From CAYOEJ01 sp964403015 (lineage in GTDB: Bacteria > Actinomycetota > Actinomycetes > Actinomycetales > Actinomycetaceae), in the NCBI GenBank assembly GCA_964403015.1, contig CAYOEJ010000028.1, forward strand, positions 1 through 19,540: a stretch of DNA of 19,540 nucleotides, written 5' to 3'. Positions 6,921 to 13,442 of the stretch are shown one piece after another. Under the pieces are notes generated by a model. The model made no database searches and was not told the origin of the DNA. It saw nothing but the letters and a program-made list of their open reading frames with translations. Within the stretch, counting starts at the first letter, position 1. Each line of letters starts with the position of its first letter. Position numbers and translations under genes: made by a program.

Positions 6921-8075
6921 ATGGCATCACAGCATTCGCGCTCACCTTTGGAAACTGAAGCGGCGGAGCATATCGCCGGCGCCGATGAGTTGGCTGGAAC
7001 CTTTGCGATCCAGCCGCATGAGAACCTCAAGTCCGACGACGATCACGAACGCATTTTCGCGAGACTCGGCTTTGGCGTTGACTTCTCCGACTACATGGCG
7101 CATTCGACCTGGACGGCCGAGAATGGCTGGCACAACAGGGTGATCGAGCCCTACGGTCCGCTCACCCTCGACCCGGCTGGAGCCGTGTTGCACTACGGGC
7201 AAGAGGTGTTTGAAGGGCTCAAGGCGTATCGGCACGACGACGGGTCCATTTGGACATTCCGACCCACCTACAACGCCGCACGTTTGAACATGTCCAACCG
7301 CAGGCTTGCGATTCCCGAGCTGCCGCGTGAGGACTTCATCGCCTCCCTCGTGGATTTGGTGCGAGCAGATGCCCGCTGGGTTCCGTCAGTTCCGGGATCA
7401 TCTCTCTACCTGCGCCCGTTCATTTTCGCATCCGAGGCTTTCCTAGGAGTGCGAGCTGCGGCGCGCTACGAGTACATGGTGATTGCCTCGCCGTCCGGGC
7501 CCTACTTCCGGCACGGGTTCCAGCCGATCAACGTGTGGGTGGATCGCGAGTACCACCGGGCCGGACCGGGTGGGATGGGAAACGTGAAGACGGGCGGAAA
7601 CTACGCGTCGTCGCTACTACCCAAGGTCCGTGCGCACGACGACGGTTTTGACGAAGTCCTTTTCCTTGATGCTTCAACCAGCACCAACGTGGACGAACTT
7701 GGCGGGATGAACGTGTTCGTGGTGATGACCGACGGCTCGGTCAAGACCCCGGCGCTCACTGGCAACATTCTGCCCGGCGGTACGCGGGCATCGATCATCG
7801 AAATGCTCGCATCTCAGGGCGTCCAAGTATCCGAAGAGACAATCTCGCTGGACTGGCTGATCAAAGGACTCGAGTCTGGCGAGGTGGCCGAGATGTTTGC
7901 CTGTGGCACGGCAGCGGTAGTGACCGCAATCGGCCGGCTGGCCGCTGCAGATTTCGACGTGCAAGTGCCGGTAGGCGACGTCACCAAGCGTATTTACGAC
8001 GACCTCACCGCGATCCAGCTCGGACACGCGGAGGACAAGTTCGGCTGGTTGTACAAGATCGCCGATCCGGAATGA
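6921..8075 (+). CDS. ilvE: Branched-chain amino acid aminotransferase (class IV PLP)
   Basis: IlvE performs the last step of valine, leucine and isoleucine synthesis, transferring an amino group from glutamate to the 2-oxo acids. The 384-residue length matches the type II BCATs of actinobacteria (about 360-370) with a longer N-terminus. The motifs HYGQEVFEGLKAY, the PLP-binding Lys223 in GNVKTGGNYA, the GGMNVF segment and TGNILPGGTR are all present. ATG 6921 follows GAAAGG (6909-6914). An N-terminal stretch of about 55 residues before the conserved core is polar and not clearly conserved. It lies 38 bp after leuB and 13 bp before cimA, consistent with one operon. Confidence 0.95.
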   Translation: MASQHSRSPLETEAAEHIAGADELAGTFAIQPHENLKSDDDHERIFARLGFGVDFSDYMAHSTWTAENGWHNRVIEPYGPLTLDPAGAVLHYGQEVFEGLKAYRHDDGSIWTFRPTYNAARLNMSNRRLAIPELPREDFIASLVDLVRADARWVPSVPGSSLYLRPFIFASEAFLGVRAAARYEYMVIASPSGPYFRHGFQPINVWVDREYHRAGPGGMGNVKTGGNYASSLLPKVRAHDDGFDEVLFLDASTSTNVDELGGMNVFVVMTDGSVKTPALTGNILPGGTRASIIEMLASQGVQVSEETISLDWLIKGLESGEVAEMFACGTAAVVTAIGRLAAADFDVQVPVGDVTKRIYDDLTAIQLGHAEDKFGWLYKIADPE

Positions 8076-8088
8076 TGCGAGGTGTCTG

Positions 8089-9693
8089 ATGAAGGTTTAC
8101 GTCTACGACACCACGCTGCGCGACGGCGCCCAGCAAGAAGGTATCAATCTTTCGGTTGCAGACAAGGTGGCGCTCCTACCGCTCCTTGAGGCCATGGGCG
8201 CAGATTATATTGAGGGCGGCTGGCCCGGTGCCATCCCACGGGATACCGAGTTCTTCAATCGCCTCAAGTCCGATAATCCCTTGACTACGGCCAAGCTGGT
8301 CGCGTTCGGTTCCACCTGCAAGGCGGGTGCGCGAGCCGAGGATGATGAGCAGGTCGCCGCGCTCGTTGAGTCACAAGCACCCATCCTCACGCTCGTTGCC
8401 AAGTCCGATATCCGGCACGTCGAGCAAGCGCTTCGCACCACTGGCGAAGAGAACCTGCGGATGATCCGCGATACCGTGCACTACCTTCGCGGCCACGGCC
8501 GTGAAGTGATGATTGACGTGGAGCACTTCTTTGACGGATTCAACTTCGATCCGGATTACACCACCTCGGTTGTCTCAGAAGCCTTCAACGCTGGTGCAAC
8601 ATGGGTAATCCTGTGTGATACGAACGGTGGCTCCCTACCCAGTACCATCGCCTCCGTCGTCGTCGATCTTCGTGAACGGCTCGTGGGCATGGGAATCGAC
8701 GCTCCGCAGCTGGGTATCCATACCCACGACGACGGCGGCTGTGCCGTTGCGAACGCGCTTGCGGCCGTGGATGCGGGCTGCCGTCAGATCCAGGGAACCG
8801 TCAACGGTTACGGTGAGCGCACCGGTAACGCCAACCTATTAACGTGCGTAGCCAATCTTGCCTTGAAGACGGACTATGAGACAGTTACCGCCGAGCAGCT
8901 CGCAGGGTTTTCAGCGGTCTCGTATGCCGTCTCTGAGCTGACGAACATTTCTCCAGCGACTCGCCAGCCCTATGTTGGGGTGAGCGCGTTCGCACACAAG
9001 GCGGGCCTTCACGCCTCCGCGATTCGAGTCAATCCGGACCTCTACCAGCACATTGATCCGCTGGCTGTAGGGAACGATATGAGGATGCTTGTTTCTGATA
9101 TGGCCGGCCGTGCCTCGATCGAACTCAAGGCGCGGGAGTTCGGCATCGAACTTGCAGGACAGTCGGAGCAACTTGGCGAGATCACCAGGAGGGTGAAGGA
9201 AGCCGAAGCCTGCGGCTACACCTATGACGCCGCTGATGCTTCCTTCGAACTGCTCACTCGCGAAGTCGTGAGCGGTGGGCGAGTGCGCTACTTTGACATC
9301 GAATCATGGGCCACGGATATCGTTTCTCGTCCGGGTCAACCGGGGCAGACGTCGTCGGAGGCCAAGGTCAAGGTTCACGCGGGTGGCAGACGCATCATGC
9401 GTATCGGAGAAGGTGTGGGACCAGTCGACGCGCTGAGCTCCGCACTTCGTACCGCTCTGAAGAACGTCTATCCGCTGCTGAACGGGTTTGAACTCATCGA
9501 CTTCAAGGTACGGATTCTTGATCCTCACCAAGGAACCGGTGCCACGACTCGCGTGCTCATCACGATGAAGGATGCGCGGCAGACGTGGACAACCGTGGGT
9601 GTGGGAGTGGACGTTATCGAAGCGTCATTTGAAGCGCTCACCGATGGTTTTGTTTACGGCCTGATCCATAACGGAATCGAGCCGTCGCTCTAA
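8089..9693 (+). CDS. cimA: (R)-citramalate synthase
   Basis: CimA condenses pyruvate with acetyl-CoA to (R)-citramalate, the entry to threonine-independent isoleucine synthesis. The 534-aa protein has the DRE-TIM HMGL-like barrel with DTTLRDGAQQEG (7-18), the metal-binding HTHDD (211-215), GCRQIQGTVNGYGERTGN, and a C-terminal LeuA-type allosteric domain (about 390-520). The length and the sequence of the core, including YIEGGWPGAIPRD, are those of the long citramalate synthase family rather than isopropylmalate synthase LeuA or homocitrate synthase. GAGG (8079-8082) is placed correctly before the ATG. The location after ilvE and leuB supports the isoleucine role. Feedback inhibition through the C-terminal domain, probably by isoleucine, is inferred from the family. 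Confidence 0.92.
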   Translation: MKVYVYDTTLRDGAQQEGINLSVADKVALLPLLEAMGADYIEGGWPGAIPRDTEFFNRLKSDNPLTTAKLVAFGSTCKAGARAEDDEQVAALVESQAPILTLVAKSDIRHVEQALRTTGEENLRMIRDTVHYLRGHGREVMIDVEHFFDGFNFDPDYTTSVVSEAFNAGATWVILCDTNGGSLPSTIASVVVDLRERLVGMGIDAPQLGIHTHDDGGCAVANALAAVDAGCRQIQGTVNGYGERTGNANLLTCVANLALKTDYETVTAEQLAGFSAVSYAVSELTNISPATRQPYVGVSAFAHKAGLHASAIRVNPDLYQHIDPLAVGNDMRMLVSDMAGRASIELKAREFGIELAGQSEQLGEITRRVKEAEACGYTYDAADASFELLTREVVSGGRVRYFDIESWATDIVSRPGQPGQTSSEAKVKVHAGGRRIMRIGEGVGPVDALSSALRTALKNVYPLLNGFELIDFKVRILDPHQGTGATTRVLITMKDARQTWTTVGVGVDVIEASFEALTDGFVYGLIHNGIEPSL

Positions 9694-9780
9694 GACGAGG
9701 ACGTGATTCAGCCGCAGGTGAAATGCGGTGGCGAGCGAGAATCGGGCTAAAAACGCCGGTCTTGTGGCACACGTCAAGTT

Positions 9781-9794
9781 AATTGTTAACAATT
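9781..9794. promoter_or_regulatory. Perfect 14-bp palindrome, candidate operator
   Basis: AATTGTTAACAATT is its own reverse complement. It is AT-rich in GC-rich surroundings and lies about 135 bp before the candidate pflB promoter. The TTGTTAA half resembles the half-sites of redox regulator Rex, but Rex sites normally have a spacer between halves that is missing here. The regulator is unknown. Confidence 0.5.
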
Positions 9795-9873
9795 TCGGGA
9801 CCCCAGTCCCAAGTGGGGGTCTGGCGCATATGGAAAACCTCGACTTGCGTCCGGTATATCCGATAAATGAAAG

Positions 9874-9889
9874 TGTGATGTGCGTCAGC
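9874..9889 (+). promoter_or_regulatory. CRP/FNR-family-like site before pflB
   Basis: TGTGA (9874-9878), a 6-bp spacer, then TCAGC (9885-9889) matches the TGTGA-N6-TCACA consensus of CRP/GlxR proteins in eight of ten positions. It is centred roughly 47 bp before the expected start from TAGAAT, near the position used by activators that touch RNA polymerase. One half is imperfect, so this is a weak call. Confidence 0.3.
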
Positions 9890-9895
9890 ACCCTG

Positions 9896-9922
9896 TTGGA
9901 TGTCGGACCAAATTCCTAGAAT
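9896..9922 (+). promoter_or_regulatory. Candidate pflB promoter
   Basis: TAGAAT (9917-9922) is a near-consensus -10. TTGGAT (9896-9901) is the best -35 at 15 bp, shorter than optimal, consistent with a promoter needing an activator. Transcription would start near 9929, giving a leader of about 70 nt. Confidence 0.45.
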
Positions 9923-9998
9923 GGATGGTGACAGCGAAGTCGACACCCGACGTCGCCAAACGCCACGATGGCGAGACTGAAACTCACGAGGAGAGTCT

Positions 9999-12092
9999 GT
10001 GACTACAACAATCGAACCGACCACCAGCGCGAAGAGCGAATGGGAAGGCTTCGAGGGGGGCTGCTGGCAGGACACCATCAATGTCCGCGATTTCATCCAG
10101 CGCAACTACACTCCTTACGACGGCGATGAGTCGTTCCTTTCTGGACCTACGGAGAAAACTCTCCGCACATGGGACACACTCGAGAAGGATTACCTTTCGG
10201 TAGAGCGCAAGCAGCGCGTTTACGACGTGGATACGGAAACTCCGGCCGACGTCGACGCCTTCGGTCCCGGCTACATTTCTGACGACGACGACGTCGTGGT
10301 TGGTCTTCAGACCGACACCCCGCTCAAGCGTGCCATGATGCCGAACGGCGGTTGGCGCATGGTGGAGACCGCGATCAAGGAAGCGGGTAAGGAAGTTGAT
10401 CCTCATGTGAAGGAGATCTTCACCAAGTACCGCAAGACGCACAACGAGGGTGTGTTCGACATGTACACCCCGCGCATTCGTGCGGCTCGTTCTTCGCACA
10501 TCATCACCGGACTTCCCGATGCATACGGCCGCGGCCGCATCATTGGTGACTACCGCCGCGTCGCTCTCTACGGCGTGGATCGCCTCATCGAAGAGAAGAT
10601 GAAGGATAAGGACGCCAAGGCAGACCAGCCATTCTCTGAGGATTGGGCCCGTGATCGCGAGGAAATCGCCGAGCAGATCAAGGCTCTGAAGAAGCTCAAG
10701 ACCATGGCTGAGAGCTACGGCTTCGATATCTCCAAGCCTGCAACTACCGCTCAGGAAGCTGTGCAGTGGACCTACTTCGCCTACCTTGGTTCGGTGAAGT
10801 CCCAGGACGGCGCCGCCATGTCGTTCGGTCGTCTCTCCGGCTTCTTCGATATCTACTTCGAGCGCGACTTCGCTGAAGGCCGCTTGGACGAAGAAGGCGC
10901 ACAGGAAATCATTGATGCTCTTGTGATCAAGCTGCGCATTGTGCGATTCTTGCGCACCACCAGCTACGACGAGATTTTCTCAGGCGACCCCTACTGGGCA
11001 ACCTGGACCGACGGTGGCTTCTCCGAAGACGGCCGTTCACTGGTTACGAAGACCTCCTTCCGTCTTCTGCAGACCCTCATGAACCTCGGTGCTGCACCGG
11101 AACCGAACATCACGATCTTCTGGTCCGATCAGCTCCCCGAGGGTTACAAGCGCTTCTGCGCACGCGTGTCGATTGAAACCTCTTCTCTCCAGTACGAAGC
11201 CGACGATCAGATTCGCTCCTACTGGGGCGACGACGCCGCTATCGCTTGCTGCGTTTCGCCAATGAGGCTCGGCAAGCAGATGCAGTTCTTTGGTGCTCGC
11301 GTTAACGCTGCAAAGGCGTTCCTGTACGCAATTAACGGTGGTCGCGACGAGATCTCCGGTAAGCAGATCGTTGAAGGCTATGACCCGATCGAGGGCGACG
11401 GCCCGCTCGACTTTGAAGAAGTTTGGCAGAAGTATGAGGACATGCTCGACTGGGTGGTTGGCACCTACGTTGAGGCCCTCAACATCATTCACTACAGCCA
11501 CGACAAGTACGCCTACGAGGCCATGGAGATGGCTCTTCACGATACGGATATCATCCGCACGATGGGCTGCGGCATCGCGGGCCTCTCGATCGTTGCCGAC
11601 TCCCTTGCTGCGATCAAGTACGCGAAGGTTACGCCGGTGCGTGACGAGACCGGTCTCGTAGTCGACTACGTCACCGAAGGTGACTTCCCGGCTTACGGTA
11701 ACGACGACGATCGCGCTGACGACATCGCTGCCACCATCGTTCACACGGTGATGGAGAAGATCAAGGCCATCCCGATGTACCGCAACGCAGTTCCGACCCA
11801 GTCCGTTCTGACCATCACCTCGAACGTGGTGTACGGCAAGAACACCGGCAACTTCCCGTCGGGTCATAGGGAAGGAACCCCGTTCGCACCTGGTGCAAAC
11901 CCGGAGAACGGTATGGACACCCACGGTATGCTCGCGTCGATGCTGTCGGTTGGCAAGCTCGACTACGCCGATGCACTCGACGGCATTTCGCTGACGAACA
12001 CCATCGTGCCGTCCTCGCTCGGACGCAACCAGGATGAGCAGATCACCAACCTGGTTGGCATCATGGACGCAGGATTCATCAAGAAGGGCTGA
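9999..12092 (+). CDS. pflB: Pyruvate formate-lyase core subunit lacking the glycyl-radical domain
   Basis: PFL converts pyruvate and CoA to acetyl-CoA and formate without oxygen. The product has 697 residues, against about 760 for E. coli PflB. It carries the full barrel, including the catalytic pair Cys417-Cys418 in AIACCVSPM, the following GKQMQFFGARVNAAK segment, and a C-terminal region HGMLASMLSVGKLDYADALDG. It then ends at NLVGIMDAGFIKKG, right where E. coli PFL continues into the loop bearing Gly734. The RVSGYAV radical motif is absent here and is found in the next gene. The stop is followed by intergenic sequence with a new ribosome binding site, so a clean split is favoured over a simple frameshift. 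The GTG start follows GGAGAG (9990-9995). Activity should require the downstream small protein. Confidence 0.93.
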   Translation: MTTTIEPTTSAKSEWEGFEGGCWQDTINVRDFIQRNYTPYDGDESFLSGPTEKTLRTWDTLEKDYLSVERKQRVYDVDTETPADVDAFGPGYISDDDDVVVGLQTDTPLKRAMMPNGGWRMVETAIKEAGKEVDPHVKEIFTKYRKTHNEGVFDMYTPRIRAARSSHIITGLPDAYGRGRIIGDYRRVALYGVDRLIEEKMKDKDAKADQPFSEDWARDREEIAEQIKALKKLKTMAESYGFDISKPATTAQEAVQWTYFAYLGSVKSQDGAAMSFGRLSGFFDIYFERDFAEGRLDEEGAQEIIDALVIKLRIVRFLRTTSYDEIFSGDPYWATWTDGGFSEDGRSLVTKTSFRLLQTLMNLGAAPEPNITIFWSDQLPEGYKRFCARVSIETSSLQYEADDQIRSYWGDDAAIACCVSPMRLGKQMQFFGARVNAAKAFLYAINGGRDEISGKQIVEGYDPIEGDGPLDFEEVWQKYEDMLDWVVGTYVEALNIIHYSHDKYAYEAMEMALHDTDIIRTMGCGIAGLSIVADSLAAIKYAKVTPVRDETGLVVDYVTEGDFPAYGNDDDRADDIAATIVHTVMEKIKAIPMYRNAVPTQSVLTITSNVVYGKNTGNFPSGHREGTPFAPGANPENGMDTHGMLASMLSVGKLDYADALDGISLTNTIVPSSLGRNQDEQITNLVGIMDAGFIKKG

Positions 12093-12123
12093 CGCTCTCG
12101 AAACCGGCGTCCCCGGCGTCGAC

Positions 12124-12138
12124 AATCAAAGTTTGATT
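12124..12138. promoter_or_regulatory. Inverted repeat between pflB and the radical-domain gene
   Basis: AATCAAA (12124-12130) and TTTGATT (12132-12138) are exact inverted copies around a single central G, in the 68-bp gap. As RNA it can form a 6-bp AT-rich stem with an AGT loop. It might act as a weak attenuator, processing site or operator that sets the ratio of the two PFL polypeptides. The half-sites are FNR-like (TTGAT) but in the opposite orientation to a normal FNR site. Confidence 0.45.
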
Positions 12139-12160
12139 TTCTAGTAAAGGATAGAGACTA

Positions 12161-12412
12161 ATGGAAACCAAGACCTACGCAGAGCGCCTCGCCTCCATGA
12201 AGGCTGCCCGCGAATCCCGCGGCGGCGTTCAGGGCCTGTACCACGCCAACATCAACGTTCTTAACCGCGATACCCTCGAGGACGCCATGGAGAACCCCGA
12301 CAAGTACCCGCAGCTCACAGTTCGCGTGTCGGGCTACGCGGTGAACTTCGTTCGCCTCACCCGCGAGCAGCAGCTCGACGTCCTTGCACGTACCTTCCAC
12401 GAGGGCATGTGA
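12161..12412 (+). CDS. grcA: Autonomous glycyl-radical domain protein (second half of a split PFL)
   Basis: This 83-aa protein corresponds to the C-terminal domain of PFL. Residues 28-83 match the end of PflB almost position for position (NINVLNRDTLEDAMENP, then YPQLTVRVSGYAV), with Gly58 in RVSGYAV as the radical-bearing glycine. Residues 1-21 form a charged, probably helical N-terminus not found in the PFL linker. E. coli GrcA/YfiD (127 aa), a spare part that rescues oxygen-cleaved PFL, is the closest known relative in concept. Here the PflB beside it has no radical domain of its own, so this protein is likely obligatory. The ATG has AAAGG (12146-12150) upstream. The stop overlaps the GTG of pflA by 4 nt (GTGA), coupling it to the activase that installs the radical. 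Confidence 0.9.
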   Translation: METKTYAERLASMKAARESRGGVQGLYHANINVLNRDTLEDAMENPDKYPQLTVRVSGYAVNFVRLTREQQLDVLARTFHEGM

Positions 12413-13317
12413 CATTGACTCAAGAGTTTGACGCCTCACGCTATTGGGCATCTGAGGGGTCAACCGGTGAGTACCGTCCGGAACCGCTCGAAGAGCAGGT
12501 TCCGCGGCTCACCGGAGCCGGACTCGCTGGCATTGCGCTAGCGGGTCCGCTCTCGCACTCCGAGCAGGTTGCCGGCGTTCGAGCCGGCGAGATTGGCTCG
12601 GTTCACTCGTGGGAGCTCGTCACGGCCGTTGATGGCCCTGGCACGCGGCTCACCACGTTTTTGGCTGGCTGCCCGCTGCGCTGCCTGTACTGTCATAACC
12701 CTGACACGATGAAAATGCGTGAGGGCACGGCCGTGCGTGCAGAAGATTTGCTGGACAAGGTTCGCCGCTATCAGGCCGTCTTTAAGGCGACTAAGGGTGG
12801 CGTAACGTTTTCCGGTGGAGAGCCCGCAATGCAGCCCGCCTTCCTTGGCAAGCTCCTTCGAGGTGCTAAGGAGATGGGGATTCATACCGCGATCGATACG
12901 TCCGGCTTCCTTGGAACCTCACTGAGTGATGAGTTGCTTGACGACGTCGATCTTGTTCTGCTCGATGTCAAGAGCGGCATCCCTGAGATTTATAATCGAA
13001 CGACGGGCCGTGATCTTCAACCGACCCTCGACTTTGGCGACCGCCTCAATGCCCGCGGTAACAAAATTTGGATTCGCTTCGTTCTCGTTCCGGGCCTGTC
13101 GGATTCGAAGGAAAACATCGAGGCTGTGGCGGACATTGTTGAGCGCTGGTCCGATTCGGTTGAACGAGTAGAAGTACTCCCGTTCCACCAGATGGCCCGC
13201 GACAAGTGGGAAAATCTGGGCATGGAATACCAGCTCGCCGACGTCGAGCCGCCTTCGGCAGAGGACACCGAAGCTGCCCGCGAGATCTTCCGCCAGCGGG
13301 GGCTCGAAGTCTACTAA
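12409..13317 (+). CDS. pflA: Pyruvate formate-lyase activating enzyme (radical SAM), N-terminally extended
   Basis: PflA uses a [4Fe-4S] cluster and S-adenosylmethionine to abstract hydrogen from the PFL glycine. The 302-aa product has the TAVDGPGTRL segment, the cluster motif C88-x3-C92-x2-C95 (CPLRCLYC), GGVTFSGGEPAMQP, and the usual activase C-terminus (VLPFHQMARDKWENLG). It has about 60 extra residues ahead of the E. coli-like start, rich in Gly, Ala, Glu and Pro and without known domain. No ATG, GTG or TTG occurs between codon 3 and the conserved core, so the extension is real if the gene is expressed. The GTG start overlaps the stop of the glycyl-radical gene (GTGA), and GAGG (12401-12404) is its ribosome binding site. 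The target is presumably the separate radical domain. Confidence 0.93.
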   Translation: MTLTQEFDASRYWASEGSTGEYRPEPLEEQVPRLTGAGLAGIALAGPLSHSEQVAGVRAGEIGSVHSWELVTAVDGPGTRLTTFLAGCPLRCLYCHNPDTMKMREGTAVRAEDLLDKVRRYQAVFKATKGGVTFSGGEPAMQPAFLGKLLRGAKEMGIHTAIDTSGFLGTSLSDELLDDVDLVLLDVKSGIPEIYNRTTGRDLQPTLDFGDRLNARGNKIWIRFVLVPGLSDSKENIEAVADIVERWSDSVERVEVLPFHQMARDKWENLGMEYQLADVEPPSAEDTEAAREIFRQRGLEVY

Positions 13318-13409
13318 GGCCGCGGACCCGCGGCCTACTGAAGTCGCGGACTCGCGGCTTGCTAAAGCAGCGCACTCTGTGCTTACTGAAGCGGCGCACT
13401 CGCGATATA
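13314..13409. repeat. Four 24-bp tandem repeats forming hairpins
   Basis: Four adjacent 24-bp units (13314-13337, 13338-13361, 13362-13385, 13386-13409) begin with CTAAG, CTGAAG, CTAAAG and CTGAAG and share a central CGCGGACTCGCGG-like core. The first unit begins inside the pflA stop codon. Unit 1 is a near-perfect palindrome (GGCCGCG with CGCGGCC around GACC), unit 2 forms a 7-bp stem with one wobble, and units 3 and 4 have diverged. The array lies in the convergent gap between pflA and yggS and may serve as transcription terminator or mRNA 3' boundary. Confidence 0.8.
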
Positions 13410-13414
13410 TAGCT

Positions 13415-13441
13415 TGCGCGGGGGATTCTTACCCCGGCGCA
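13415..13441. terminator. GC-rich hairpin in the convergent pflA/yggS gap
   Basis: TGCGC-GGGG (13415-13424) pairs with CCCC-GGCGCA (13432-13441) with one internal mismatch and a loop of about 7 bases. It directly follows the tandem repeats and precedes the yggS stop, where it could end transcripts from both sides. No T tract is present. Confidence 0.45.
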
Positions 13442-13442
13442 C

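Larger units (their letters stand above)
9694..9998 (+). promoter_or_regulatory. pflB upstream regulatory region (305 bp, no gene)
   Basis: No coding region is seen here. From left to right it holds a 14-bp palindrome (9781-9794), a GC hairpin GACCCC/GGGGTC (9799-9804, 9816-9821) without a T tract that could end the cimA transcript, a CRP/FNR-like half-site (9874-9889), a candidate promoter with -10 TAGAAT (9917-9922), and a TCGCCA/TGGCGA hairpin (9953-9958, 9969-9974) in the mRNA leader just before the ribosome binding site. The density of symmetrical elements suggests a regulated promoter, as expected for an anaerobic enzyme. Confidence 0.6.

Noticed and set aside
11037..12125. 362-aa open frame antisense to pflB
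   Set aside because: It lies opposite a clear, conserved PFL gene, has no recognisable motifs and no ribosome binding site, and results from the codon bias of the sense gene.
12076..12170. Sequencing frameshift producing an artificial split of PFL
   Set aside because: The join would need removal of a stop and 68 bp; the gap has a ribosome binding site and an inverted repeat, and the small protein has its own N-terminus not matching the PFL linker. Still worth confirming with reads.
13314..13409. CRISPR array
   Set aside because: The 24-bp units are directly adjacent without spacers and diverge in order; no cas genes are present.
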